From Spirochaetaceae bacterium (GTDB lineage: Bacteria > Spirochaetota > Spirochaetia > Treponematales > Treponemataceae), in assembly GCA_017416145.1 (NCBI GenBank), contig JAFQDD010000016.1, forward strand, positions 62,001-126,000: a stretch of 64,000 nt of DNA. Direction: 5' to 3'. The position numbers were made by a program, and so were the translations under genes. Below the pieces are notes generated by a model. The model had not been told where the DNA came from. It made no database searches and worked only from the letters and a program-made list of their open reading frames with translations. Position 1 is the stretch's first letter, and the number at the start of each line of letters is the position of its first letter. This document shows positions 8,896-18,019 of the stretch, one piece after another.

Positions 8896-9834
8896 ATGAA
8901 TATTCAACCAAACACAGGTCTAGTCCAAGCAAGGGAACTGCTAAAACAAGGAAATCCCGAAGCTGCCCGTACTCTACTAGAAGATACTCTTTCTAGAGAT
9001 TTGCAAAATCCTGAATTAATATTCACCGTAAAATGTGCCACTTACTGGAGTCAAAGACTCCCTAGAATTCTTGGACTACCTACTGCTTTTGAACGAGCAG
9101 AAAGTCTAGTTTCACAATGGAAACAGTTTTCTGATTTTATCGACAAGACTCCTTGCTACGAGCAAAGTGTTTATGCTGTAAAATTTGGCGTTTTCAACTT
9201 GGCATTAGAAAATTATCAGCAACTTTTTAATGAAAGTAACAAAGCTCAAAAAGCAGAGGTTTTTAGGAAAACTGGACTTTGTTACAAAAAACTTGGCGAT
9301 TTTGATACTGCTTTGCGATTCTTAAAAGATGCAAACACATTTTTGCCAGAACACGCTCCAATTTTAGCAGAAATGGCAGATTGCTATGCTCTTTGTGGTG
9401 AAGAAAAAATCGCAAAAGTATTATTTCGAGAAGCATTTTATATTGATGCTCAGAAAATCGACATTGATTTTTTAGAATCTGAACTAATAACAAGACTTAT
9501 TTCCAGAGTAGAAGAAAATGACTACAAAGAAGAAGTCTTAAAAGAATGGATTCCTGTGTACGGCGTTTTGTACGGAGTCCTAAGCATAAAAAGAGAATTA
9601 AGAGCTTTTGAAGTTGGAAAACTAAAACAAGCTGTTTTTTCCCTTGAAAATGAACTTAAAGAATCAGGAAGCAATCAAGACATTCTGATTCCAAGATTAA
9701 TAAATCACTACTTTTGGTTAGTAGATTATTACGTTAATTCTAACGATGATGACAGAGCTCGAACAAGCATTAACGAAATACTACTAAAAATCAAACTATT
9801 GAATCCAAAGATTCACGAAATGTACATAATTTAA
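8896..9834 (+). CDS. TPR repeat protein
   Basis: This 312-residue protein has no signal peptide or membrane segment and is probably cytoplasmic. TPR-like helices are visible at about 8-40 (ARELLKQGNPEAARTLLED) and, more convincingly, at 115-190 (AEVFRKTGLCYKKLGDFDTALRFL, LAEMADCYALCGEEKIAKVLF). The rest is helical without a recognised family. A good ribosome binding site is not obvious before the ATG. It lies 25 bases upstream of the giant greA and is presumably cotranscribed with it. A link to transcription or RNA polymerase is only a guess from that context. Confidence 0.7.
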   Translation: MNIQPNTGLVQARELLKQGNPEAARTLLEDTLSRDLQNPELIFTVKCATYWSQRLPRILGLPTAFERAESLVSQWKQFSDFIDKTPCYEQSVYAVKFGVFNLALENYQQLFNESNKAQKAEVFRKTGLCYKKLGDFDTALRFLKDANTFLPEHAPILAEMADCYALCGEEKIAKVLFREAFYIDAQKIDIDFLESELITRLISRVEENDYKEEVLKEWIPVYGVLYGVLSIKRELRAFEVGKLKQAVFSLENELKESGSNQDILIPRLINHYFWLVDYYVNSNDDDRARTSINEILLKIKLLNPKIHEMYII

Positions 9835-9859
9835 TCATTTTAAGCCATAGGAGATACTG

Positions 9860-12628
9860 ATGTCAGAAGAATTAGTAAAATCTGTTCAGGATATGTTGAA
9901 CGAAGAAAAATGGACTCGTGCAGCAATTTCAAATTATACAAAAAATCAATTCATTGAATTAGCTACAATAATTGAACAAGCTAGAGAAAAAAATTGCTTA
10001 GATGAAGTAAAAGCAATTTGTGACGAACACTTAGCCCACACAAAAAACAGTATCATTGCCCTATATTTTTCAGGGATGATTGGACTAAAAAAACACACTT
10101 TAGACAATTCTACTCTTGTTACTCTTGTAAATATTTTTATCGAACAACAAAATAAGCAAGATATCGTAGTTTTTCTATGTGAGAGCATTCGTGCAGAAGA
10201 TGAAAATAACAAATTCGCTTTGCATACACTAGTTGAATGTTACAAAAATGATGACAAAAAAGAAGACAAAAAAGAAGAACTTCTAAAACTATACGAAACA
10301 ATTGTTCAAGTTGATTACGAAGAAGCAGAAATTGCAAAATTACTTGCAGAAGAATTTGAAGAATCTGACAGTGAAAAATCTGTAAAATACTACAAAAAAG
10401 CTCTTTCTCGTTTCATCTCAAAAAAATTATTCCCACAAACAAAAGAAATTTGGTCAAAACTTCTCAATATGATTCCAAGAGAATTGGACTATTTCTATAC
10501 AATCCAAAGAAAAGTTAAAAAAAATATTGGTGGAGACCAAGCAAGAGAACTATTGCAAATTCTTTTTGAAGAATACCAAACTATCACTGAAGAAAAAGAA
10601 GAAAAAGCTCAAAATTGGGATACTTGTATTGATATTCTAAAAAACATTCTTACATTAGATGAAGACGACAAAAATGCTAGAGATTTAATCGTTGAATGTT
10701 ACAAGAAAAAATACAAAAATCACTCTCAACTAGAAAAATACATCAAAACTTCTGACTTGGAAAAGAGATTTAGAAACGTATTTGATGCTATCAATGATTT
10801 CGAAAAACACATTGTATTCGATGTAGGAAACTATGTATTCCACCGTTCTTGGGGTACTGGAATCATCACAAATATTGATAATTCTAATTTTGATGCAGAA
10901 TTAGTTATCAATTTTGGTAAAACATACGGCAAAAAAGAAATGAAGATTTCTATGGCTATTGATGCACTTCAACCTCTTGAAAAAAATCACATTTGGGTAT
11001 TAAAAGCTACAAAATCAAAAGAAGCTCTTGCAAAAAAAGTTAAAGAGGACAAAAAATGGGCTTTAAAAACAATTATCAAGAGTTTTAACAATTCTTGTGA
11101 TTTCAAACAAATTAAAGCTGAATTAACACCTAGTCTTCTTTCAGCAGAAGAATGGACAAGTTGGAGCACAGGAGCTAGAAAAATTCTAGACACAGAACCA
11201 ATCTTTGGTGTAAACCCAACTGACATCAATATGTACACAGTTCGTGACAGAAAAATCACAACTGAAGAAAAACTTGCAAACGAGTTCAAAGCTCAAAAAC
11301 AGTTTTTCCCACGTATTGATATTTTGATGAGATTCTTCAACGAAGCAGATACAGAATCAGAATTCTTTACAGATATGTTTTCATACTTCACAAGTTACTT
11401 AAAAGCATTTAGCTCTGTAAACGAACAAGTTATTGCAACTTATTTGGTTGTGCAAAGAGTTATTAAAGAACTCCCTCACTTAAATCCAAATTTCCCATAT
11501 ACTTTTGAACAATTATTCAAGGAAATTGAAAACCCAGCAGAAATGTATCTTGAATTAAAAGATACAAAAAATACTTTCTTAAGAAAAGATTTCTTAACAA
11601 ACATCAAATATATCAACGAAATCAAAGAATACAATGGAAAAGTGACAAACGCTGCTGAAATCTACGTTAAGTTATTCCCAACTGTTCTCCAAGAAGATTT
11701 GTTGACTTATCTTTTGGATAACGGTCACAAAGATATGGTAAAAAAACTTGCTATCACATCTTTTGAAAATTACAGAGATTACAGAGACGCAGCAATTTTC
11801 TTCTTTAGAGAATGTCAAGAAAAAGAATGGTTTAAAGAAACAAATATTTCATTTGAAAAACAAATGATTACTTTAATTCGCATAATGGATATTTGTTACA
11901 AAGAAATCGAAAACCATTATGACACAACACGAAACAAGAAAATCATTGGTCAAATTGAAGCATTATTATTCAAGAACAATGTAATGTTACAATATATGCT
12001 AGACAATGATGAAAACACTGTTTCTCGCCTTTACACTCTAGTAAATGACGTTCCTGGAATTGACGCAATGATAAAAATGACAATGCGTAACCGTATTTTG
12101 GAAAAATACCCAGAATTCAAATTCTATGAAACTGAAGAAAAACTTGTTGCTCCAAAGGGTCTTATTGTTACAGCTAAAATGTATGATATCAAGAAAAGTA
12201 AACTTGAACACATTATTTCAGTTGAAGTTCCAGCTAACGCAAAAGAAATTGGAGATGCTATTGCTCTTGGTGACTTAAGCGAAAACGCAGAATACAAGGC
12301 TGCTCGTGAACGTCAAGCTCAACTTAACGCTACTGCAACAAAACTTCAAGACGAAATTGATCGCTGTCAAATCTTTGACCCAACAACAGTTACAACAGCT
12401 CGTGTTTCTTTTGGAACAACAGTTTATCTTGAAACTCCAGAAGGAAAAATAGAAGAATATACTATTCTTGGACCTTGGGAATCAGATCCAGAAAACAATA
12501 TTATTTCTTATATGACTCCATTTGGAACTGCAATTTTCAACAGTAAAAAAGGTGAAAAACTTTCATTTGTGATTAACGAAGAAAAACACACTTACACTGT
12601 AAAAGATATTAAAGTTGCTAATATCTAA
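9860..12628 (+). CDS. greA: Transcription elongation factor GreA with giant N-terminal extension
   Basis: The last ~160 residues are a GreA factor. A coiled-coil part carries the family signature GDLSENAEYKAARERQAQL, including the acidic D/E pair (LSENAEY) that reaches into the RNA polymerase active site. It is followed by the FKBP-like GreA C-terminal domain (GTTVYLETPEGKIEEYTILGP ... ISYMTPFGTAI). The first ~750 residues are helical, with TPR-like character (AIVQVDYEEAEIAKLLAEEF) and a small beta segment (VFHRSWGTGIITNI, about 330-365). Normal GreA is ~158 residues; greatly extended GreA proteins are known in treponemes. A GGAG site precedes the ATG. It follows the TPR gene in one operon. 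Confidence 0.9.
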   Translation: MSEELVKSVQDMLNEEKWTRAAISNYTKNQFIELATIIEQAREKNCLDEVKAICDEHLAHTKNSIIALYFSGMIGLKKHTLDNSTLVTLVNIFIEQQNKQDIVVFLCESIRAEDENNKFALHTLVECYKNDDKKEDKKEELLKLYETIVQVDYEEAEIAKLLAEEFEESDSEKSVKYYKKALSRFISKKLFPQTKEIWSKLLNMIPRELDYFYTIQRKVKKNIGGDQARELLQILFEEYQTITEEKEEKAQNWDTCIDILKNILTLDEDDKNARDLIVECYKKKYKNHSQLEKYIKTSDLEKRFRNVFDAINDFEKHIVFDVGNYVFHRSWGTGIITNIDNSNFDAELVINFGKTYGKKEMKISMAIDALQPLEKNHIWVLKATKSKEALAKKVKEDKKWALKTIIKSFNNSCDFKQIKAELTPSLLSAEEWTSWSTGARKILDTEPIFGVNPTDINMYTVRDRKITTEEKLANEFKAQKQFFPRIDILMRFFNEADTESEFFTDMFSYFTSYLKAFSSVNEQVIATYLVVQRVIKELPHLNPNFPYTFEQLFKEIENPAEMYLELKDTKNTFLRKDFLTNIKYINEIKEYNGKVTNAAEIYVKLFPTVLQEDLLTYLLDNGHKDMVKKLAITSFENYRDYRDAAIFFFRECQEKEWFKETNISFEKQMITLIRIMDICYKEIENHYDTTRNKKIIGQIEALLFKNNVMLQYMLDNDENTVSRLYTLVNDVPGIDAMIKMTMRNRILEKYPEFKFYETEEKLVAPKGLIVTAKMYDIKKSKLEHIISVEVPANAKEIGDAIALGDLSENAEYKAARERQAQLNATATKLQDEIDRCQIFDPTTVTTARVSFGTTVYLETPEGKIEEYTILGPWESDPENNIISYMTPFGTAIFNSKKGEKLSFVINEEKHTYTVKDIKVANI

Positions 12629-12647
12629 TTGTTAAATATATTTTGAT

Positions 12648-12680
12648 TTGGGTAAGGATTTTTCCTTGCCCAATTTTTTT
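12648..12680 (+). terminator. Rho-independent terminator after greA
   Basis: An inverted repeat TTGGGTAAGGA / TCCTTGCCCAA (one imperfect pair) is followed by eight T residues. It lies just before the argC ribosome binding site. Confidence 0.75.
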
Positions 12681-12697
12681 TGAAAGGATTTTATTTT

Positions 12698-13654
12698 ATG
12701 GCATACAAAGTTTTTATTGACGGAAAAGAAGGAACAACAGGTTTAAAAATTTTTGAAAGATTTGAAAATCGAAATGATATCGAGATTTTATCAATTTCAG
12801 AAGAACTTAGAAAAGACACAAAGGAACGCCAACGCTTAATCAACGAAAGCGACTTCACTTTTTTATGTTTACCAGACGCAGCTGCTATTGAATCTGCAAG
12901 TTTATGCACAAATCCAAATACAAAGATTATAGACGCTTCTACAGCCCACAGAACAAATCCTGCTTGGGCTTACGGTTTTCCAGAATTAGACAAAAGTTTT
13001 AGAGAAAAAATCCAAAAATCAAACCGAGTTGCAACTCCTGGATGTTACGCTTCTGGATTTATTGCCCTTGGATATCCCCTTGTACAAAAAGGAATTATAG
13101 GAAAAGATTACCCAGTTACTATTCACGCAGTTTCTGGCTATTCTGGTGCTGGAAAAAAAGCTATTGCTCAATACGGTGACCCAAATCGGGATATTGGACT
13201 AGATACTCCACGTCAATACGCTTTAACTCAAGAGCACAAACATTTAAAAGAAATGAAAATCATAACAGGTCTTGATTTTGAACCTGTTTTCAATCCATAT
13301 ATTTGTGATTACTTTGCAGGAATGACAGTAACAGTTCCCCTTCACACTCGCCTTTTATCAAAAAAAGTAACTGCAAAAGAAGTTTGGGAGACAATGGCTG
13401 CTCACTACGAAAACAGCCGCTTTGTAAAGGTTGCGGGTTTTATGGGAGAAGGCACTTTACCAGAAAATTTTATTCCAGCAAACACACTCGAAGGCACAAA
13501 CAGTATGCAAATTTTTGTATACGGAAACGACGAGCGCATTATGCTTTGTTCTCGCTTTGATAACCTTGGTAAAGGTGCTTCTGGTGCTGCTGTTCAATGT
13601 ATGAACATTATGATGGGTGTTGACGAAGGAACAGGCTTAAAAGAATATGAATAA
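12698..13654 (+). CDS. argC: N-acetyl-gamma-glutamyl-phosphate reductase
   Basis: NADPH-dependent step of arginine biosynthesis. The N-terminus (VFIDGKEGTTGLKIFERF) is the short type-2 ArgC nucleotide-binding form. The active-site Cys lies in RVATPGCYASGFIALGYP, and HAVSGYSGAGKKAI and PEFAG-like YFAGMTVTVPLH segments follow. Length 318 is typical of the short form. I start at the ATG at 12698 (AAAGG ten bases upstream) instead of an upstream TTG at 12680. No other arg biosynthesis gene is in view, and the stop overlaps azlC by eight bases. Confidence 0.93.
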   Translation: MAYKVFIDGKEGTTGLKIFERFENRNDIEILSISEELRKDTKERQRLINESDFTFLCLPDAAAIESASLCTNPNTKIIDASTAHRTNPAWAYGFPELDKSFREKIQKSNRVATPGCYASGFIALGYPLVQKGIIGKDYPVTIHAVSGYSGAGKKAIAQYGDPNRDIGLDTPRQYALTQEHKHLKEMKIITGLDFEPVFNPYICDYFAGMTVTVPLHTRLLSKKVTAKEVWETMAAHYENSRFVKVAGFMGEGTLPENFIPANTLEGTNSMQIFVYGNDERIMLCSRFDNLGKGASGAAVQCMNIMMGVDEGTGLKEYE

Positions 13655-14360
13655 AAGCGAAGACAGGTTTATTCAGGGAATAAAAGACGGTATCCCAATA
13701 GCTTTGGGATATTTGTCTGTTTCCTTTGCCTTTGGGATTTTTGCTGTGAACTCTGGCTTATACTTTTGGGAAGCCATTGCAATTTCCATGACAAACTTAA
13801 CATCCGCTGGACAATTAGCTGGAGTTCCAATTATTACAGGTAGGCTTCCCTTTTTTGAACTAGCTTTATCTCAAATCGTTATAAATTTGCGTTATGCCCT
13901 AATGTCCATTTCTCTAAGCCAAAAATTAGATGACAAAGTTACGCTCTTAGACCGTTTTGTCATCGCCTTTTTCAACACCGACGAGATTTTCGCCGTTGCT
14001 TCTGGACGGGGCAACCTAGTTGGAAAACATTATATGTACGGTTTAGGCTTAACTCCATTTTTAGGCTGGACTCTTGGTACAACTCTTGGCTCCATAGCTG
14101 GAAACATTTTGCCACAAGTTGTTACAAATGCTCTTGGAATCGCCATTTACGGTATGTTTATTGCAATTATTATGCCTGTGGCAAAACGGAACAAACCAGT
14201 TTTAGGCACCGTTTTTCTTGCTTGTGGACTAAGTTTAATATTCACATTTGTTCCAGTATTGAATAAAGTTTCTAGCGGATTTGCCATAATCATTTGTGCC
14301 GTAGTTTCTAGCTTGATATTTGCCCTTCTCTGCCCAATAAAAGAGGTTTCCCATGAGTGA
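13647..14360 (+). CDS. azlC: AzlC-family branched-chain amino acid exporter, large subunit
   Basis: Large subunit of the two-component AzlCD exporter of the inner membrane. The N-terminal part FIQGIKDGIPIALGYLSVSFAFG is the family signature, followed by TSAGQLAGVP and INLRYALMSISLSQ. Several hydrophobic segments span residues 15-230. Length 237 is standard. The ATG overlaps the end of argC, and its own stop overlaps azlD by eight bases, so the three genes form one transcript. The substrate is inferred from the family and is not visible in the sequence. Confidence 0.92.
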   Translation: MNKSEDRFIQGIKDGIPIALGYLSVSFAFGIFAVNSGLYFWEAIAISMTNLTSAGQLAGVPIITGRLPFFELALSQIVINLRYALMSISLSQKLDDKVTLLDRFVIAFFNTDEIFAVASGRGNLVGKHYMYGLGLTPFLGWTLGTTLGSIAGNILPQVVTNALGIAIYGMFIAIIMPVAKRNKPVLGTVFLACGLSLIFTFVPVLNKVSSGFAIIICAVVSSLIFALLCPIKEVSHE

Positions 14361-14670
14361 TATTGGTCTATTTTTCAAATATCTTGCTGTAATGGCAATA
14401 ACAACCTATTTAATCAGAATGCTCCCATTGGTTTTGTGCAAAAAAAAGATAGCAAATGTTTTTATTCGCTCATTTTTGTACTACGTGCCTTATGCAGTTT
14501 TGGGAGCAATGACTATTCCAGCAATTTTCTTTTCTACAGGAAGCATTTTTTCTGCAATAGCAGGGTTTGTTGTTGCCCTATTTTTAAGTTGGAAAGAAAA
14601 AAGCCTACTAACCGTTGCAGGTTTTGCAAGTTTAGCAGTTTTAATCGTAGAATTGATTTTTCAGTTTTAG
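14353..14670 (+). CDS. azlD: AzlD-family branched-chain amino acid exporter, small subunit
   Basis: This 105-residue protein has four hydrophobic segments. It carries the family features TYLIRMLPLVLCKK near the N-terminus and SFLYYVPYAVLGAMTIPAIF in the middle. It overlaps azlC by eight bases, as usual for the pair. Its TAG stop interleaves with the TAA stop of the convergent gene on the other strand (14667-14670), leaving no room for a terminator between them. Confidence 0.9.
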   Translation: MSDIGLFFKYLAVMAITTYLIRMLPLVLCKKKIANVFIRSFLYYVPYAVLGAMTIPAIFFSTGSIFSAIAGFVVALFLSWKEKSLLTVAGFASLAVLIVELIFQF

Positions 14671-15542
14671 ATTACATCCACAGTATAAGTGGCAGTTTTT
14701 GAGTTTCCAAAGTAATCTTCAACCGTAATAGTAATAATATTACGTCCTGTTGAAAGAATCACCTCTGCCAAAAGTTGATTTTCATCATCTGGATAAAGTT
14801 CCTCAAAAGAGTAGAGATTTTTCCCCTTTATAGCAAGTCGGTTTTCTTTTTCTGTAAGCACATCATAAATTATATTTTCTGCAACAGCTCCATTAACCAA
14901 AACAGAAGTTTTATAAGTCATTCCTACGGGTTGTTTTTTGATGTATAATCTGTAAACTCCAGAATTTATTTTTTGGTAATTTGAAATTGGTACGACTTTT
15001 CCAGAATTGTTAATTGCCACAAGATTTTTTATTGATAAATCATCTTTTTTCTCGATAACCGGCATAAGCAAAAATGGATTGATTAGGTTTCTAGATTTTG
15101 TATCTATTACTTGGAATTCAAGACAATTTTTTCCCTTTTGCCAACCAGAAGTGCCACTTGTTCCAATTTTTATTTCTGAAGTAATATTTGTCATATCATC
15201 CTGCAAAGAAATTTCTTCCAAATTTCCATAAACAGTCAACATATCATTAGAATGATTCAAAATCACAGCATTTCCCAAAGTTGATTCAAACCAGCCCATA
15301 TCAGAAATCCCGTTTTCTAACTTAATTAAAACTGTACCATCTTCTGCTGGAAAAACCTCAGCAGGATTTTCAAAAATCAAAGAGTTAATGTAAGCAGAAC
15401 CTCTAGGTTGCCCAAAAAATGATGAGAAAATATCTGAATTTTCCACAACTTGTGGCCAATTAAAAGCAAAACAAAAAGACAACGCAACAATAAAAGCAAA
15501 AGCAAAAATTGATATAAGAGTAATTTTTTTGTTTATTTTCAT
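14667..15542 (-). CDS. Exported protein with degenerate M23 (LytM-like) domain
   Basis: An N-terminal hydrophobic segment (about 8-28) acts as signal or anchor. Residues about 60-160 follow the lysostaphin/M23 fold pattern: GTVLIKLENG, GNAVILNHSNDMLTVYGNLEEISL, then IKIGTSGTSGW and NCLEFQVID. Known M23 enzymes carry HxxxD, YxHL and HLHFE zinc ligands. Here the corresponding places read YGNL and CLEFQ, so the zinc site appears lost. The C-terminal ~90 residues look like an Ig-type beta domain (ILSTGRNIITITVEDYFGNSKTATYTV). It overlaps the upstream beta-propeller gene by four bases (ATGA). It may be a non-catalytic regulator, as in EnvC/NlpD; this is inferred. Confidence 0.65.
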   Translation of the reverse strand: MKINKKITLISIFAFAFIVALSFCFAFNWPQVVENSDIFSSFFGQPRGSAYINSLIFENPAEVFPAEDGTVLIKLENGISDMGWFESTLGNAVILNHSNDMLTVYGNLEEISLQDDMTNITSEIKIGTSGTSGWQKGKNCLEFQVIDTKSRNLINPFLLMPVIEKKDDLSIKNLVAINNSGKVVPISNYQKINSGVYRLYIKKQPVGMTYKTSVLVNGAVAENIIYDVLTEKENRLAIKGKNLYSFEELYPDDENQLLAEVILSTGRNIITITVEDYFGNSKTATYTVDVI

Positions 15543-16600
15543 CGTTGTACCTCGATTTTTGTAATTGTAGAATCAACACCTGTATACAAATTATTTTTGT
15601 CACTGAGAATAAAACCGTTATTTCCTTTGAAAACATAAGAACCAATTAGATTGCTTAAATTTTCCAAAATGTAAACTCGATATTCTCCCTCTAATTTTGT
15701 TAAAACAAAAAATAGATTATATTCTTCCATTTCTTCAATGGACAAAATTTTCCCCAAAAGAGGAATGTGATAGGATTTCAAGTTTCCAATATCAACCACT
15801 CCAAGACCATTTTTTTCGTTGTAAAAAACTTTTGAATTATCCTTGGAAAATTTCACATAAGTTTGCTCTCTAAGATTTCCATCAAGATATTCGTGGAAAA
15901 CAGTTTTTGTTTGACCTCCTGCGGTTTTCATCAGTACAAAACGCTGGGAATCAATACCTGAAACACAAGCTGATAACAAACCGTCTTCAGAAGAGGCAAC
16001 GCCCAAAATTACAGAATATTTACTTCCGCCTGGCACACTGGAAAAAATAATATTTCCCTTGTAATCAAAATTTAAGATTTTTCCCTCTGCAAAACCTACG
16101 ATAATTCCCTTTTCATAAGGATAAAACGAAGTAATTGGCGTAATATCCTCATAAGTCCATAACCGTTTTCCATCATCATCTAGATACCCAAAAGACATTC
16201 CACCTGGTAAAAATATAAAATTTCCATAGTCTGTGAAAAATGGGAAACCTGCGGTTTCGATTGTACCAATTTTTTCTCGGTTATTATTAAAAATAGGAAG
16301 ATTTTCAGCACTAGAACTAAAAACAGTCCAATATTCATCTGAAATTGTTGCCATATAGGGGAAACTTTCAGACAAAGTAACATCTCCTTCTTCTGTAAAA
16401 TATCCCAAGATTTGACCTAATTTAAATGCAAACTTTTTTGAATCAAAAGATGAGTTTTGAGAAGGTTTTGTAACTGAAATCGTCCATTTTGGAATAAGCT
16501 GAAGTTCATCTCCAGGAAGTTTAAAAGCAAAAATAATATATAAAAGTATAAAAATAAAGGATGATATAATAATTAGAACTCTTTTTTTTGTTTTACTCAT
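15539..16600 (-). CDS. Membrane-anchored beta-propeller-like protein
   Basis: A short basic start (MSKTKKRVL) leads into one transmembrane segment (IIISSFIFILLYIIFAF). About 330 outside residues are beta-rich and repeat in propeller style (YMATISDEYWTVFSSSAENLPIF, WTYEDITPITSFYPYEKGIIVGF, YSVILGVASSEDGLLSACVSG, KVFYNEKNGLGVVDIGNLKSY). No catalytic motif is seen. It is coupled to the degenerate M23 protein and both probably act in the periplasm. It has no ribosome binding site; a promoter is positioned for a leaderless message. Confidence 0.65.
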   Translation of the reverse strand: MSKTKKRVLIIISSFIFILLYIIFAFKLPGDELQLIPKWTISVTKPSQNSSFDSKKFAFKLGQILGYFTEEGDVTLSESFPYMATISDEYWTVFSSSAENLPIFNNNREKIGTIETAGFPFFTDYGNFIFLPGGMSFGYLDDDGKRLWTYEDITPITSFYPYEKGIIVGFAEGKILNFDYKGNIIFSSVPGGSKYSVILGVASSEDGLLSACVSGIDSQRFVLMKTAGGQTKTVFHEYLDGNLREQTYVKFSKDNSKVFYNEKNGLGVVDIGNLKSYHIPLLGKILSIEEMEEYNLFFVLTKLEGEYRVYILENLSNLIGSYVFKGNNGFILSDKNNLYTGVDSTITKIEVQR

Positions 16601-16606
16601 AAAAGT

Positions 16607-16635
16607 ATGATATAATAGTAAAAATAGATAGTCAA
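16607..16635 (-). promoter_or_regulatory. Leaderless promoter of the beta-propeller gene
   Basis: Minus-strand TTGACT (16630-16635), a 17-base spacer and TATCAT (16607-16612) end six bases before the ATG at 16600. Confidence 0.6.
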
Positions 16636-16680
16636 GAATAGGACTTTCTATAAAAATACGATATTTATTTGGAGATTTTT

Positions 16681-17079
16681 ATGGATTACAAAGAATTATA
16701 TGAAAAAGCACTTTCTGTTGCAAAAAATGCTTACGCACCTTATTCAAACTTTCACGTAGGAGCCGCTCTTTTGTTGCCTGACGGAACTGTTCAAACTGGC
16801 ATAAATATTGAAAATAGAAGTTTTGGGGCAACAAACTGTGCCGAGAGAACTGCCCTTTTTTCTGCTATTGAAAAGGGTTATAAAACTTTTACAGCTCTCG
16901 CAGTGGCAACTCCAGACGCTGATTATCCAGTGGCTCCTTGTGGAATCTGTCGCCAAGTTTTGACAGAATTTGCCCCAGGAGATACTCCAGTGATTTTTGG
17001 AAATACTTACGAAAGCCGAGTTGAAACTACTCTTGCGGAACTTTACACATTTGATTCTTTGCATGAACTTGCAAAATAG
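16681..17079 (+). CDS. cdd: Cytidine deaminase
   Basis: Deaminates cytidine and deoxycytidine to uridine forms in pyrimidine salvage. The zinc and catalytic motif CAERTAL (His/Cys-Ala-Glu type, with Cys as first ligand) and the second ligand motif PCGICRQVLTEF are present. NAYAPYSNFHVGAALLL is the family N-terminus. At 132 residues it is the short tetrameric class. Start ATG at 16681, with GGAG at 16671-16674. Confidence 0.96.
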   Translation: MDYKELYEKALSVAKNAYAPYSNFHVGAALLLPDGTVQTGINIENRSFGATNCAERTALFSAIEKGYKTFTALAVATPDADYPVAPCGICRQVLTEFAPGDTPVIFGNTYESRVETTLAELYTFDSLHELAK

Positions 17080-17197
17080 TTCATCATCAACATTTGTATA
17101 GTTCTTTATGCAACCATTGACAAAAAAGCGTAAATAATGCAAAATACAGTAAATTATGATAAAAAATTGTTAGCAAGTTAGCTACTAGGAGACAGTT

Positions 17198-17845
17198 GTG
17201 GAAGACGATATCCTCACTATAGAAGAAGTTGCAAAATATTTAAGAGTTTCAGAACGTACAGTTTATGATTGGGCTCAAAAAGGTGAAATTCCATCTGGGA
17301 AAATTGGAACTGTATGGAGATTCAAAAAATCCGAAATCGAAAAATGGGTAAACGACCGTCTTTCATCTGGGTCTAAACCTGTAACACCTGGTGACCAAAT
17401 TCAAGTAAAAAATATCTTATCACCAGATAGAATAATTTTCTTAAATCATTCTACAAAACACGATGCTCTTTTAGAGTTGGCAAACAATTTAAGCACAGCT
17501 CCACAAGTAAAAATGAGTAGCGAACTTGCAGTAGAGATTCTAAAACGTGAAGAATTAATGTCTACAGCAATCGGAAGAGGAATTGCGATTCCTCACGTGA
17601 GACTTTCATCAGTTACCGATTTGGTAATGTCAGTTGGTATTTCAAAATGTGATATTATTGATTTCCAGACAATTGATGATGTTCCAGTTCGCATTTTATT
17701 TATGATTGCAGCAGCTTACAATCAACATGCTTATTATTTGCAAACATTGTCTTTCTTTAGTTCAAAAATCAAGAACAAAGAGCTTAGAGAAGCCTTGTTA
17801 AATGTAAATGATCCAATGGAAGCATACAAATTACTTACAGAGTAA
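17198..17845 (+). CDS. HTH domain fused to PTS EIIA (PtsN-like) regulator
   Basis: Residues 3-52 form an excisionase/MerR-type helix-turn-helix (TIEEVAKYLRVSERTVYDWAQ, then GTVWRFKKSEIEKW). Residues about 68-215 are an EIIA domain of the fructose/nitrogen class, with the phospho-accepting His133 in the motif GIAIPHVRL. No EIIB or EIIC is nearby, which suits a regulatory phosphotransfer role like EIIA-Ntr. The DNA-binding domain suggests a phosphorylation-responsive transcription factor (inferred). The start is GTG at 17198 with AGGAG six bases upstream. A strong terminator follows, so it is monocistronic. Confidence 0.85.
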   Translation: MEDDILTIEEVAKYLRVSERTVYDWAQKGEIPSGKIGTVWRFKKSEIEKWVNDRLSSGSKPVTPGDQIQVKNILSPDRIIFLNHSTKHDALLELANNLSTAPQVKMSSELAVEILKREELMSTAIGRGIAIPHVRLSSVTDLVMSVGISKCDIIDFQTIDDVPVRILFMIAAAYNQHAYYLQTLSFFSSKIKNKELREALLNVNDPMEAYKLLTE

Positions 17846-17862
17846 AGTTTTTTTAAGATAAT

Positions 17863-17898
17863 GGGATTTTAGAAGTAACATTCTAAAATCCCTTTTTT
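17863..17898 (+). terminator. Strong terminator after the HTH-EIIA gene
   Basis: A perfect 12-base stem (GGGATTTTAGAA / TTCTAAAATCCC) with a six-base loop is followed by six T residues. Confidence 0.9.
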
Positions 17899-18019
17899 GT
17901 TTTAAAGTAATAGATATTTATTAAATTTATAAATTCGTGTTACAATTACATTGTGACATTGTTTATAATTTTGTTACAAAAAGCTTACTAAAATTAATTA
18001 AAATTGGAGGAAAAACAAA

